Source of the DNA: Candidatus Fonsibacter sp.
Lineage (GTDB): Bacteria > Pseudomonadota > Alphaproteobacteria > Pelagibacterales > Pelagibacteraceae
Assembly: GCA_009693745.1 (NCBI GenBank)
Contig: SHWR01000024.1
Coordinates: forward strand, 1 to 15,407
Reading direction: 5' to 3'
DNA length: 15,407 bases
A program made the position numbers and the translations under genes. The notes below the pieces were generated by a model. That model ran no database searches and was not told the DNA's origin. It worked only from the letters and a program-made list of their open reading frames with translations. This document shows, piece by piece, positions 7,591 to 13,842 of the stretch (positions are counted from its first letter, which is position 1; every line of letters begins with the position of its first letter).

Positions 7591-8534
7591 ATACTTTTTT
7601 TAAAAATAGTCTTTTAGAAATTAAAGAAATTTGTTTTCCTTTATATAAAATATTAATCCCATTTATTTTTATAATTAAAATTTTAGAGGAAATCGGAATT
7701 GTAAAAATTATTGCTAACCTATTTGATCCCGTTGTTCAATTAATGGGCCTTCCCGCAGAGTTTGGCATTATTTGGGTTACCGCAATTATTATAAATATTT
7801 ACGCTGCAATTATTTTATTTATAAATGTTGTTCCCTCTCTAGATTTAACAGTAGTCCAAGTCACAGTTTTAACCCTAATTATTTTGATTGCTCATAATAT
7901 TTTAATTGAAAGTGCGATTTCCAGAGCTGCGGGTGTGTCTTTTTTTTATGCCTCTGTATTGAGAATAGGAATCGCTTTCTTGGCTGGATTTATTTTATAT
8001 AGAATTTATTTCTACTTTGGATTTTTGCAGGAAAAATTTAGTTTAGTTTTAGAGCAGCGCATAATTGCAACCGATTATTATTCCTGGATTTTAGGTCAGA
8101 TTGAAAACCTAATTTATATATTTTGTATAGTTTGTATTTTAGTTTTTTCTTTAAATTTTTTAAAAAAAATTGGTATTGAAAATTTAATAAAAAGACTACT
8201 CGAAAATCCATTAAAGTTAATGGGAATTAGTTCTAGCGCAATAAATATCATTATTGTTGGTTTAACTATCGGACTTCAATTTGGAGGAGGATTACTAATT
8301 AAAGAGGCAAAGTCAGGATCAATTAATAAACAAAGTATTCTGCTTTCTCTGTCTTTATTAAATCTAGTGCATGCTATCATTGAAGATACAATCTTGATGA
8401 TGATTATCGGAGGTCATATCTCTGGTGTGTTATTTTTTAGAGTAATCTTTTCTTTATTAATTGTTTTTCTAATACTCTTTTTATATAAAAAATTTCAGGG
8501 TTTATTTGATAAATTTGTCTTTGTTAAGATTTAA
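7587..8534 (+). CDS. Gate (nucleoside recognition) domain membrane protein, two tandem halves
   Basis: A 315-residue polytopic membrane protein resembling the Gate/nucleoside-recognition family (SpmA/SpmB, YjiG/YjiH-like and transporter gating domains). Two halves are visible. The first has LFDPVVQLMGLPAEFGIIWV (45-64), then IAHNILIESAI (101-111); the second has LLENPLKLMGISSSAINIII (204-223), then LVHAIIEDTIL (260-270). LMG followed by a long span and then an H-x4-E-type element (H103/E108, H262/E266) recurs, implying internal duplication. Members transport or recognise unknown ligands; I cannot name one. The start is TTG at 7587, overlapping the upstream TGA as TTGA. The first in-frame ATG is at residue 53 and would remove a conserved membrane segment. 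The 3' end overlaps the convergent MFS gene by 11 nt. Confidence 0.78.
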   Translation: MNTFFKNSLLEIKEICFPLYKILIPFIFIIKILEEIGIVKIIANLFDPVVQLMGLPAEFGIIWVTAIIINIYAAIILFINVVPSLDLTVVQVTVLTLIILIAHNILIESAISRAAGVSFFYASVLRIGIAFLAGFILYRIYFYFGFLQEKFSLVLEQRIIATDYYSWILGQIENLIYIFCIVCILVFSLNFLKKIGIENLIKRLLENPLKLMGISSSAINIIIVGLTIGLQFGGGLLIKEAKSGSINKQSILLSLSLLNLVHAIIEDTILMMIIGGHISGVLFFRVIFSLLIVFLILFLYKKFQGLFDKFVFVKI

Positions 8535-9726
8535 ATTGAGACGCACAAAAAGTTGCAATTAATCCAGCCGCACCTAAGAAAGAAAATGCTAAAACCCAAT
8601 TTGTTTCTGAATTTATAGGCAGATGATTATTTGTAATATCAATAATAAATCCAAAGACAGCAGGCGTTACAGATCCAAGTCCAATTCCTAAAATAGAACG
8701 ATAAGCAACAGTTCTGCCTACACAATATTTTGGTGTACTTTCGGTTAAAGCGGCAGTTAAAACGCCAGAATCTCCAATTGCAAAAAAACTGTAAAGAATA
8801 GAGATTATAACAATTAAAAATAAATCTAATTCTGCCATCCAACCAATTAAAAAAGATAAAATTGCACTAATTAAAGAGAACGAAATTAAAATTTTTTTTC
8901 TCCCTAAATTATCAGAAAGATATCCTGCAATTACAGAAGAGAACACGCCAGATAAATGAATTGAAAAGCCAATAATAATACCAACACTTACAGTTGTGAT
9001 AGATATTTTATTTATAATTATAACACTTAAAAAAACTGGCAGCCAAGACCAGAGACCAAATAGTTCAATAGCATGAGCAGTATATCCTGTTATTAAAAAT
9101 TTTATTTTTCTATTTTGATTTAAAGAAAATTTTTTATTTAATTCTGAGAATTTATATTTTTTAAAAAAATCTTTATATACAGCAGTTAAAAGGAAAACTG
9201 CTCCAACAAGACTAATTAATGATGCGGTTAAAAAACTTATTTTATAACTATAGTTAGTCGTAATAATATAGCTCAAAGATAAAGATATTGCATAGCCAAA
9301 GGATTGACTGCCAAGCATTACACCCATCGCGGCACCTTTATTTTTTGATTTAAATTTTTCAGATACCAAGAGTATAGAAGGACCATAAATGCCACCTTGA
9401 GCAAAACCTATAAAAAAATTAATAAAAAAGGCTGTCCAAAAATCTTTAGCAATTAAATAAAAAATAAAACTCGATAAAAAATTTATAATTAAATAAATAG
9501 AAAGAATTCTATTTGGATTATAAAAATCTGAACAATACGAACTTACAAATAAAGCAGCAGCAAATCCTATTACAAGTGATGTTTGTATTAAACCAGCTTC
9601 CGTTGCAGACAATTTCCATGCAGCAATTAATTGTTGTATTGAGCCAACATACATAAAAAAAGTTAAAGCAGACAATATTCTGCCAATAGCAATAAGTTTT
9701 AACCAATTCCAATTATTAGTTTGCAT
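8524..9726 (-). CDS. Major facilitator superfamily transporter
   Basis: A 400-residue protein with about twelve hydrophobic segments in two groups of six, split by a Lys-rich cytoplasmic loop (about 187-212, FFKKYKFSELNKKFSLNQNRK), the standard MFS layout. The motif-A equivalent between TM8 and TM9 is clear (AGYLSDNLGRKK), and its weaker N-terminal counterpart between TM2 and TM3 reads SSYCSDFYNPNRIL. A glycine-rich stretch FIGFAQGGIYGPSILLVSEKF lies in the TM4 region and GAAMGVMLGSQSFGYAIS in TM5. Substrate cannot be deduced: no neighbouring catabolic gene points to one. ATG at 9726 is the first codon of the frame. It stands alone on the minus strand between the Gate-domain gene (11 nt convergent overlap) and the tRNA. 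Confidence 0.88.
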   Translation of the reverse strand: MQTNNWNWLKLIAIGRILSALTFFMYVGSIQQLIAAWKLSATEAGLIQTSLVIGFAAALFVSSYCSDFYNPNRILSIYLIINFLSSFIFYLIAKDFWTAFFINFFIGFAQGGIYGPSILLVSEKFKSKNKGAAMGVMLGSQSFGYAISLSLSYIITTNYSYKISFLTASLISLVGAVFLLTAVYKDFFKKYKFSELNKKFSLNQNRKIKFLITGYTAHAIELFGLWSWLPVFLSVIIINKISITTVSVGIIIGFSIHLSGVFSSVIAGYLSDNLGRKKILISFSLISAILSFLIGWMAELDLFLIVIISILYSFFAIGDSGVLTAALTESTPKYCVGRTVAYRSILGIGLGSVTPAVFGFIIDITNNHLPINSETNWVLAFSFLGAAGLIATFCASQFKS

Positions 9727-9800
9727 ATGAATAAAGACCTATGATTATTTAATTAAAAAAAATAAAATAAGATATTAAATTTTAATTTTTTATTATTTAA

Positions 9801-9877
9801 GCGCCCGTAGTTCAATTGGATAGAATGCCAGACTACGAATCTGGAGGTTGGAAGTTCGACTCTTTCCGGGCGCACCA
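9801..9877 (+). tRNA. tRNA-Arg (anticodon ACG)
   Basis: A 77-nt cloverleaf with encoded CCA. The acceptor stem GCGCCCG (9801-9807) pairs with CGGGCGC (9867-9873), followed by discriminator A and CCA (9874-9877). The anticodon stem CCAGA/TCTGG (9828-9832/9840-9844) closes the loop CTACGAA, with ACG at 9835-9837. The T-arm is GGAAG/CTTTC with one G-T pair around TTCGACT (9855-9861). ACG reads arginine CGN codons, with A34 normally deaminated to inosine by TadA. The flanks are AT-rich; a TATTAT at 9791-9796 resembles a -10 but sits very close to the gene. No sign of an integrated element beside it. Confidence 0.97.
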
Positions 9878-9929
9878 TATATTTCAATATGCTTAAGATT
9901 TAAGTTTAAATTCTATAAATATTTGTTGA

Positions 9930-9958
9930 TTGATCTTGGTTATTAACGCGTATAGAAT
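9930..9958 (+). promoter_or_regulatory. Candidate promoter for the DoxX-family gene
   Basis: TTGATC (9930-9935) and TAGAAT (9953-9958) are separated by 17 nt, matching 4/6 and 5/6 of the sigma70 boxes. The predicted start of transcription falls at about the ATG at 9965, which would give a leaderless message and would explain the lack of a Shine-Dalgarno sequence. Chance matches are common at this base composition. Confidence 0.35.
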
Positions 9959-9964
9959 TTGCAA

Positions 9965-10417
9965 ATGAGAGTTTCTAGAAATTCAAGATTAATTATTCCT
10001 TACCTTGAAAGATTTTATGATTCTATGTCATATTATTCTTATTCATTAATTCGATTTGTAGCCGGCGCAATGATGGTGCCTCATGGTTATAGTAAATTAT
10101 TTGTCAATTTAGATGGTACAGTCGATTTTTTTAAAAGCGTACAATTAGAACCTGCTTATCCATTAGCACTTTACATTGGTATTTTAGAATTTTTTGGTGG
10201 AATATTTTTAGCATTAGGTTTTCTAACCAGATTTGTTGCAATCCAACTAATAGGTCTTTTAACAGTTGCAACTTTTTATATTCATTTAAAAAATGGTTTT
10301 CTTTGGGTGAAGGGTGGATATGAATATCCATTATTCTGGTTATTAATAATGATTGCGATATTTTTTAAAGGCGGAGACAGAGTTTCAATAGACGGTTCTC
10401 TACCAAAAGAATTTTAA
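9965..10417 (+). CDS. DoxX family membrane protein
   Basis: A 150-residue protein with four hydrophobic segments: about 24-42, 64-85, 90-108 and 120-135. It matches the DoxX family in the N-terminal SLIRFVAGAMMVPHGYSKLF (28-47) and in YIGILEFFGGIFLALGFLTRF (from about residue 68), with the GGIFLALGFLTR turn typical of the family. DoxX-like proteins are variously linked to quinone-dependent oxidation or oxidative stress, but most are uncharacterised; no function is claimed here. I prefer ATG at 9965; a TTG two codons earlier (9959) is the alternative. A tiny membrane-protein ORF starts 3 nt after its stop. The gene follows the tRNA-Arg by 87 nt. Confidence 0.85.
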   Translation: MRVSRNSRLIIPYLERFYDSMSYYSYSLIRFVAGAMMVPHGYSKLFVNLDGTVDFFKSVQLEPAYPLALYIGILEFFGGIFLALGFLTRFVAIQLIGLLTVATFYIHLKNGFLWVKGGYEYPLFWLLIMIAIFFKGGDRVSIDGSLPKEF

Positions 10418-10420
10418 TTT

Positions 10421-10519
10421 GTGTTTAGATATTTAAATAATCTTCCTTTAAATAAAGCAGTTATTGTTTTTTTAATTCTTATTGCTGCAGTGATATTATT
10501 GATCAGTCTGTACGTTTAG
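10421..10519 (+). CDS. Putative 32-residue single-span membrane protein
   Basis: A GTG-initiated ORF of 33 codons begins 3 nt after the DoxX-family stop. It encodes a short basic N-terminus (FRYLNNLPLNK) followed by an uninterrupted hydrophobic span AVIVFLILIAAVILLISLYV that ends at the stop codon. The layout (positive N-terminus, one helix of about 20 residues, no tail) is that of a bona fide small membrane peptide. It exactly fills the gap between doxX and the convergent lipid kinase, overlapping the latter by 4 nt at the stop codons. There is no Shine-Dalgarno sequence; expression would depend on coupling to the upstream gene. I recognise no family, and an accidental ORF cannot be excluded, since T-rich DNA encodes hydrophobic residues by default. 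Confidence 0.45.
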   Translation: MFRYLNNLPLNKAVIVFLILIAAVILLISLYV

Positions 10520-11388
10520 TTTTTTTTTACTAAAAGATTAACTGTTTTTTTTGTATTTTTAATTTGTGCCGGCAAATAACCCAGAAATTCACCATCATAT
10601 TGTACCGGAGTTTTAGTTTTAGAGCTTATAAAAATATCATCACTTGTGACTTTAATAAGTTTATTACTTTCTTTTAATTCCTTATTTGAAAGAAGAGTAA
10701 AAAAATAGCATAAAAAATTTAATCTAGTTAAGTTACAAAATAGATAAGTGATTATTTTTTTATCGAAAATATTAGTGTTGTTAGTTAATTTAAATGCACC
10801 TCCGTAATGCATTGCCTTTGTTATAATAATCCAGTTTGCTTTATATATTTTGTTATTCGCAAGTATCTTTAATTCATGTTTTTTAAGAACTAATAATTTC
10901 AAAGACGCAACAAAGAAAAATAATAGTTTTTTAAAAATATTTTTTAATATTAAAGATGATTGAACAGTTTTTACAATTTCAGCATCATAGCCAGCACTTG
11001 CCATTAAAATAAAATTTTTATTATTTAAAGTAGGTACATAAACTTTTTTGATTTTATTAGATAAAATTATTTGAGCTATTTCTTCTGCATCTCCATGAAT
11101 TCCAGCCTCTAAAGCAAAAATATTAGCGGTACCAAGAGGGATTATCGCAAGTGGTTTTTTATCATTCATTCCATTAACAACTTCATTAATGGTCCCGTCC
11201 CCTCCAGCTGCAACAATAATATCAAATTTATTGATATTTACTTTACAAAGTATAGTTGCGTGACCTGCCTTTTCAGTTTTAAAAATTTCGACATTATTTT
11301 CTTTAGATAGAATTTTATAAATTTTATTTAATTTATGTTTTTTTAAAAAACTAATTTTGGCATTGCAGATGATGCAGATTTTTTTCAT
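10516..11388 (-). CDS. Diacylglycerol kinase family lipid kinase (YegS/BmrU/DgkB-like)
   Basis: Cytosolic lipid kinase of 290 residues that uses ATP to phosphorylate diacylglycerol or a related lipid. Motifs in order: nucleotide-binding AAGGDGTINEVVNG (60-73), IPLGTANIFALEAG (83-96), ASAGYDAEIV (130-139), GGAFKLTNNTNIFD in the second domain, and VQYDGEFLGYLP near 262-273, whose DGE is the conserved C-terminal acidic motif. The exact substrate (diacylglycerol, phosphatidylglycerol, sphingoid base) cannot be told. It is read away from phoR, with only 45 nt between the two starts, and converges on the DoxX/small-ORF pair. The nearness to the phosphate regulon is suggestive but no Pho-like repeat is visible in the 45-nt gap. 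Confidence 0.9.
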   Translation of the reverse strand: MKKICIICNAKISFLKKHKLNKIYKILSKENNVEIFKTEKAGHATILCKVNINKFDIIVAAGGDGTINEVVNGMNDKKPLAIIPLGTANIFALEAGIHGDAEEIAQIILSNKIKKVYVPTLNNKNFILMASAGYDAEIVKTVQSSLILKNIFKKLLFFFVASLKLLVLKKHELKILANNKIYKANWIIITKAMHYGGAFKLTNNTNIFDKKIITYLFCNLTRLNFLCYFFTLLSNKELKESNKLIKVTSDDIFISSKTKTPVQYDGEFLGYLPAQIKNTKKTVNLLVKKN

Positions 11389-11433
11389 ATAAATCTTTCT
11401 AAATAATTATTATTCGATAAGATATAAAAAAAT

Positions 11434-12642
11434 ATGTTAAAAATTATATCCACTATTGGTTTTTTAGTTACTTTAATATTATTCTTAAATTCTAATATAA
11501 CTGTTGAAATTTTGTTTATTATCAACGTTTTTTTTATAATAATATTTTTTTATAAGCCAATATCTACAACAAAATATTCCCAAAGAAATAATGCAGAAAC
11601 CTTAGATGAAAAACTGACTAAAAATGATCTTCAAGAACTTTTTATTAATCAATTAGAAGACATAATCATTATTTTAAATAAATTTAATACTATTACTTAT
11701 AGCAATAAAGCTGCTGTAGAAAATTTTGGCTCAAATCTTGAAGGAAAACATATTGGTAGCGAGATAAGAATACCAGAGTTATTAGATGCAATTGATCATA
11801 ATAAGATTGATAAAGAATTAAAAAAAATTGATATTGAATTAAAAATTCCAGTTTTTAAATTTTATAAAATTAGCATTGTTTCTATAAAATCCGATCATAC
11901 TTTAATTATTATTAGAGATTTTACAGAAATGAGAAAAAGTCAAAATATGAGATCTGACTTTATTGCAAATGCAAGTCATGAGCTTAGAACCCCACTTGTT
12001 TCATTAAAAGGGTTTTTAGAAACTATTACTGACTCAGCAAAAGATGATCCAAAATCGCAAAAAAAATTTTTAGAAATTATGAAATCTGAAGCAGATAAAA
12101 TGGAAGTTTTAATTAAAGATTTAATGTCACTAAGCAGAATTGAGCTCCAAGAGCATATAAAATTAAAAGATAAGGTTGATATTAAAGAAGTTATCGAAAA
12201 TGTTATTTTATTAAATTCTAAAAAGATTAGTGAAAAAAAACTTAATATTAATTTAGATATAAACGAAAAAGAAAGGTTTGTTATTGGAGATAAAGAAAAA
12301 TTATCAGCAGTATTTTTAAATCTTTTAGATAATGCAATTAAGTATAGTGCTAATTCAAAATCTATTAAGATTAGAAGTTCTGAAAACAAAAGTGGTTTAA
12401 AAAATTACACTTCAATCTCAATTATCGATGAAGGATTTGGAATAGCACCAGAAGATATACATAGAATCACAGAGAGATTTTTTAGAGCAGATAATATTAA
12501 AAAATTAAAAATAGAAGGAACAGGATTGGGACTTGCAATTACTAAACATATATTAAATCAGCATAAGGGTGAGCTTAAAATCATAAGCAAAGAAGGAAAC
12601 GGTAGTGAATTTACAGTATTATTGCCTTTAATTTCTCAATAA
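11434..12642 (+). CDS. phoR: Phosphate regulon sensor histidine kinase PhoR
   Basis: Membrane histidine kinase of 402 residues. Two hydrophobic segments (about 3-20 and 22-40) are joined by a loop of only a few residues, so there is no periplasmic sensor domain, as usual for PhoR, which reads the transporter/PhoU state. A PAS-like domain follows (about 60-165, DIIIILNKFNTITYSNKAA near its start). The HisKA dimerisation domain has the phospho-acceptor H182 in FIANASHELRTPL. The ATPase domain has the N box FLNLLDNAIKYS (N300), G1 DEGFGIAPED (332-341), F box RFFRAD, and G2 GTGLGLAITKH (362-372). A YTE-M linker element (RDFTEMRKSQ) precedes HisKA. PhoR identity rather than another kinase rests on direct linkage to pstSCA. 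A TATAAA at 11423-11428 may be its -10, which would give an almost leaderless message. Confidence 0.9.
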   Translation: MLKIISTIGFLVTLILFLNSNITVEILFIINVFFIIIFFYKPISTTKYSQRNNAETLDEKLTKNDLQELFINQLEDIIIILNKFNTITYSNKAAVENFGSNLEGKHIGSEIRIPELLDAIDHNKIDKELKKIDIELKIPVFKFYKISIVSIKSDHTLIIIRDFTEMRKSQNMRSDFIANASHELRTPLVSLKGFLETITDSAKDDPKSQKKFLEIMKSEADKMEVLIKDLMSLSRIELQEHIKLKDKVDIKEVIENVILLNSKKISEKKLNINLDINEKERFVIGDKEKLSAVFLNLLDNAIKYSANSKSIKIRSSENKSGLKNYTSISIIDEGFGIAPEDIHRITERFFRADNIKKLKIEGTGLGLAITKHILNQHKGELKIISKEGNGSEFTVLLPLISQ

Positions 12643-12665
12643 TTTTGCAACTAATAAGTTACTTT

Positions 12666-12698
12666 TTGTAACAAATCTTTAACAAATATGAAACATAA
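12666..12698 (+). promoter_or_regulatory. Pho box array: three in-phase 11-bp direct repeats before pstS
   Basis: Three consecutive 11-mers, TTGTAACAAAT (12666), CTTTAACAAAT (12677) and ATGAAACATAA (12688), share the core AAC-A at identical positions with a strict 11-bp period, one helical turn. The first matches the E. coli PhoB unit CTGTCATAAAT at 8 of 11 positions. A fourth, out-of-phase similar unit TTGCAACTAAT lies at 12645-12655. Array, spacing and place (58 nt before the pstS ATG, between phoR and pstS) fit binding of phosphorylated PhoB in lieu of a -35 box. A -10 may lie in TACTTTAAAGAATA (12704-12717), but no clean match is present. Confidence 0.72.
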
Positions 12699-12746
12699 TC
12701 CATTACTTTAAAGAATACGAGTCTGTCAGTTTTAATAATTTAAAAA

Positions 12747-12750
12747 AGGA
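12747..12750 (+). promoter_or_regulatory. Shine-Dalgarno sequence of pstS
   Basis: AGGA, within AAAAAAGGA, lies 5 nt before the pstS ATG. It is one of few clear ribosome-binding sites in this window, where most genes start by overlap with the preceding stop or with no visible site. This fits high demand for the binding protein and fixes the start at 12756. Confidence 0.7.
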
Positions 12751-12755
12751 TAAAT

Positions 12756-13781
12756 ATGAAAAAAAATAACTTTATAGTAACTTTTTTTGCAACATTGTTA
12801 CTTTCAACATTTGTTTATGCAAAAGAAATCACTATTACCGGAGCAGGAGCAACTTTTGTGGCTCCACTTATTAGTAAATGGTCAGAAGAATATAAAAAAA
12901 TTTCTGGCAATAGTATTAATTATGCATCAATTGGTTCAAGCGGTGGTGTTAAGCAAATTAGAGAAAAAACAGTTGATTTTGGAGCAACAGATGCCCCTGT
13001 AAAAAATGAAGATCTTGAAAAAGATGGAATGGTTCAATTCCCAGAAATTATTGGTGCAGTTGTTCCAGTTATAAATTTTGAAGGTTTTAAACCAGGAGAA
13101 CTTAGAATAGATGGACCAACTTTAGCTTCTATTTTTTTAGGAGATATCACTAAATGGAGTGACAAACGAATTGCTGATTTAAATGCGGGAAAAAAATTAC
13201 CTGATACAGAAATCACCGTTATAACTCGTTCAGATGGATCTGGAACTACAAATGTATTTACAAATTATTTATCTAAAGTAAGCCCGGCTTGGAAAGAAAA
13301 AGTTGGAACGGCTAATACAGTAAATTGGCCAGCAAAATCTACGATTGGTGGAAAAGGAAATGAGGGTGTTGCTGCAAACGTAACGCGAGTTAAAGGTTCA
13401 ATTGGTTATGTTGAATTTGCGTATGCAAAACTTAATAATATTCCGCATATGAACATGAAAAATCTTGATGGAAAATTTGTTGCTCCTAGTCTTGAATCTT
13501 TTAAGGCAGCTGCAGCTGGAGCTGACTGGACAAGCGTTCCTGGAATGGGAATTTCTTTGAACAATCAAAAAGGAGAGAAATCTTGGCCAATAACATCGGC
13601 ATCTTTTATACTGATGTATAAGACTCCTTTAGACAAAACAAAATCTAATGAGACTTTAAAATTTTTTGAGTGGGCATTTAAGAACGGAGGAAAAGCTGCT
13701 GAAAGTTTAGAGTATGTTCCTCTGCCTGCAAATGTTACTGACTATATCGCTAAAAACGTTTGGTCTAAAATTCAAAAATAA
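12756..13781 (+). CDS. pstS: Phosphate ABC transporter, periplasmic substrate-binding protein PstS
   Basis: High-affinity phosphate-binding protein delivering Pi to PstCAB. The 341 residues begin with a classic signal peptide: MKKNN, hydrophobic FIVTFFATLLLSTFV, and a likely signal peptidase I site after VYA (residue 22); no lipobox cysteine, so it should be soluble in the periplasm. Phosphate-coordinating segments are all visible: GAGATF (29-34), SIGSSGG (58-64), FGATDAP (75-81) and TRSDGSGTT (157-165). Length equals that of typical proteobacterial PstS. It follows the Pho-like repeats and a good Shine-Dalgarno sequence, and is followed by a strong stem-loop with a T-run that separates it from pstC. 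Expression on phosphate starvation is therefore expected (inference). Confidence 0.97.
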   Translation: MKKNNFIVTFFATLLLSTFVYAKEITITGAGATFVAPLISKWSEEYKKISGNSINYASIGSSGGVKQIREKTVDFGATDAPVKNEDLEKDGMVQFPEIIGAVVPVINFEGFKPGELRIDGPTLASIFLGDITKWSDKRIADLNAGKKLPDTEITVITRSDGSGTTNVFTNYLSKVSPAWKEKVGTANTVNWPAKSTIGGKGNEGVAANVTRVKGSIGYVEFAYAKLNNIPHMNMKNLDGKFVAPSLESFKAAAAGADWTSVPGMGISLNNQKGEKSWPITSASFILMYKTPLDKTKSNETLKFFEWAFKNGGKAAESLEYVPLPANVTDYIAKNVWSKIQK

Positions 13782-13792
13782 TAAATAAATTT

Positions 13793-13824
13793 AAAACACC
13801 CCGATATTATCGGGGTGTTTTTTT
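13793..13824 (+). terminator. Intra-operon stem-loop with T-run between pstS and pstC
   Basis: The arm AAAACACCCCGAT (13793-13805) pairs perfectly with ATCGGGGTGTTTT (13809-13821) across a 3-nt loop (ATT), and a run of seven T occupies 13818-13824. In form this is a rho-independent terminator, the only GC-rich perfect hairpin seen in the window. It lies 11 nt after the pstS stop and 18 nt before the pstC ATG, so it probably acts as a partial terminator or a 3' stabiliser that lets PstS exceed the membrane subunits. Confidence 0.85.
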
Positions 13825-13842
13825 AAAAAGACAGTTAACATT

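Noticed and set aside
9727..9800. Possible tRNA or MFS promoter in the AT-rich gap
   Set aside because: Several TATTAT/TTTAAT-like boxes exist, but none has a matching -35 at a usable spacing; composition alone explains them.
9879..9915. Short inverted repeats after the tRNA (CATAT...ATATG and CTTAA...TTAAG)
   Set aside because: Arms are five bases of A/T-rich sequence with no T-run; expected often by chance at this composition, so not called a terminator or an attachment site.
10131..10331. 66-residue minus-strand open frame
   Set aside because: Antisense to the DoxX-family gene, whose conserved segments cover the same bases.
11976..12389. 137-residue minus-strand open frame
   Set aside because: Antisense to the HisKA/ATPase region of phoR, rich in Ser/Leu/Phe as expected from the reverse of Lys/Glu-rich coding DNA; no motif or start context.
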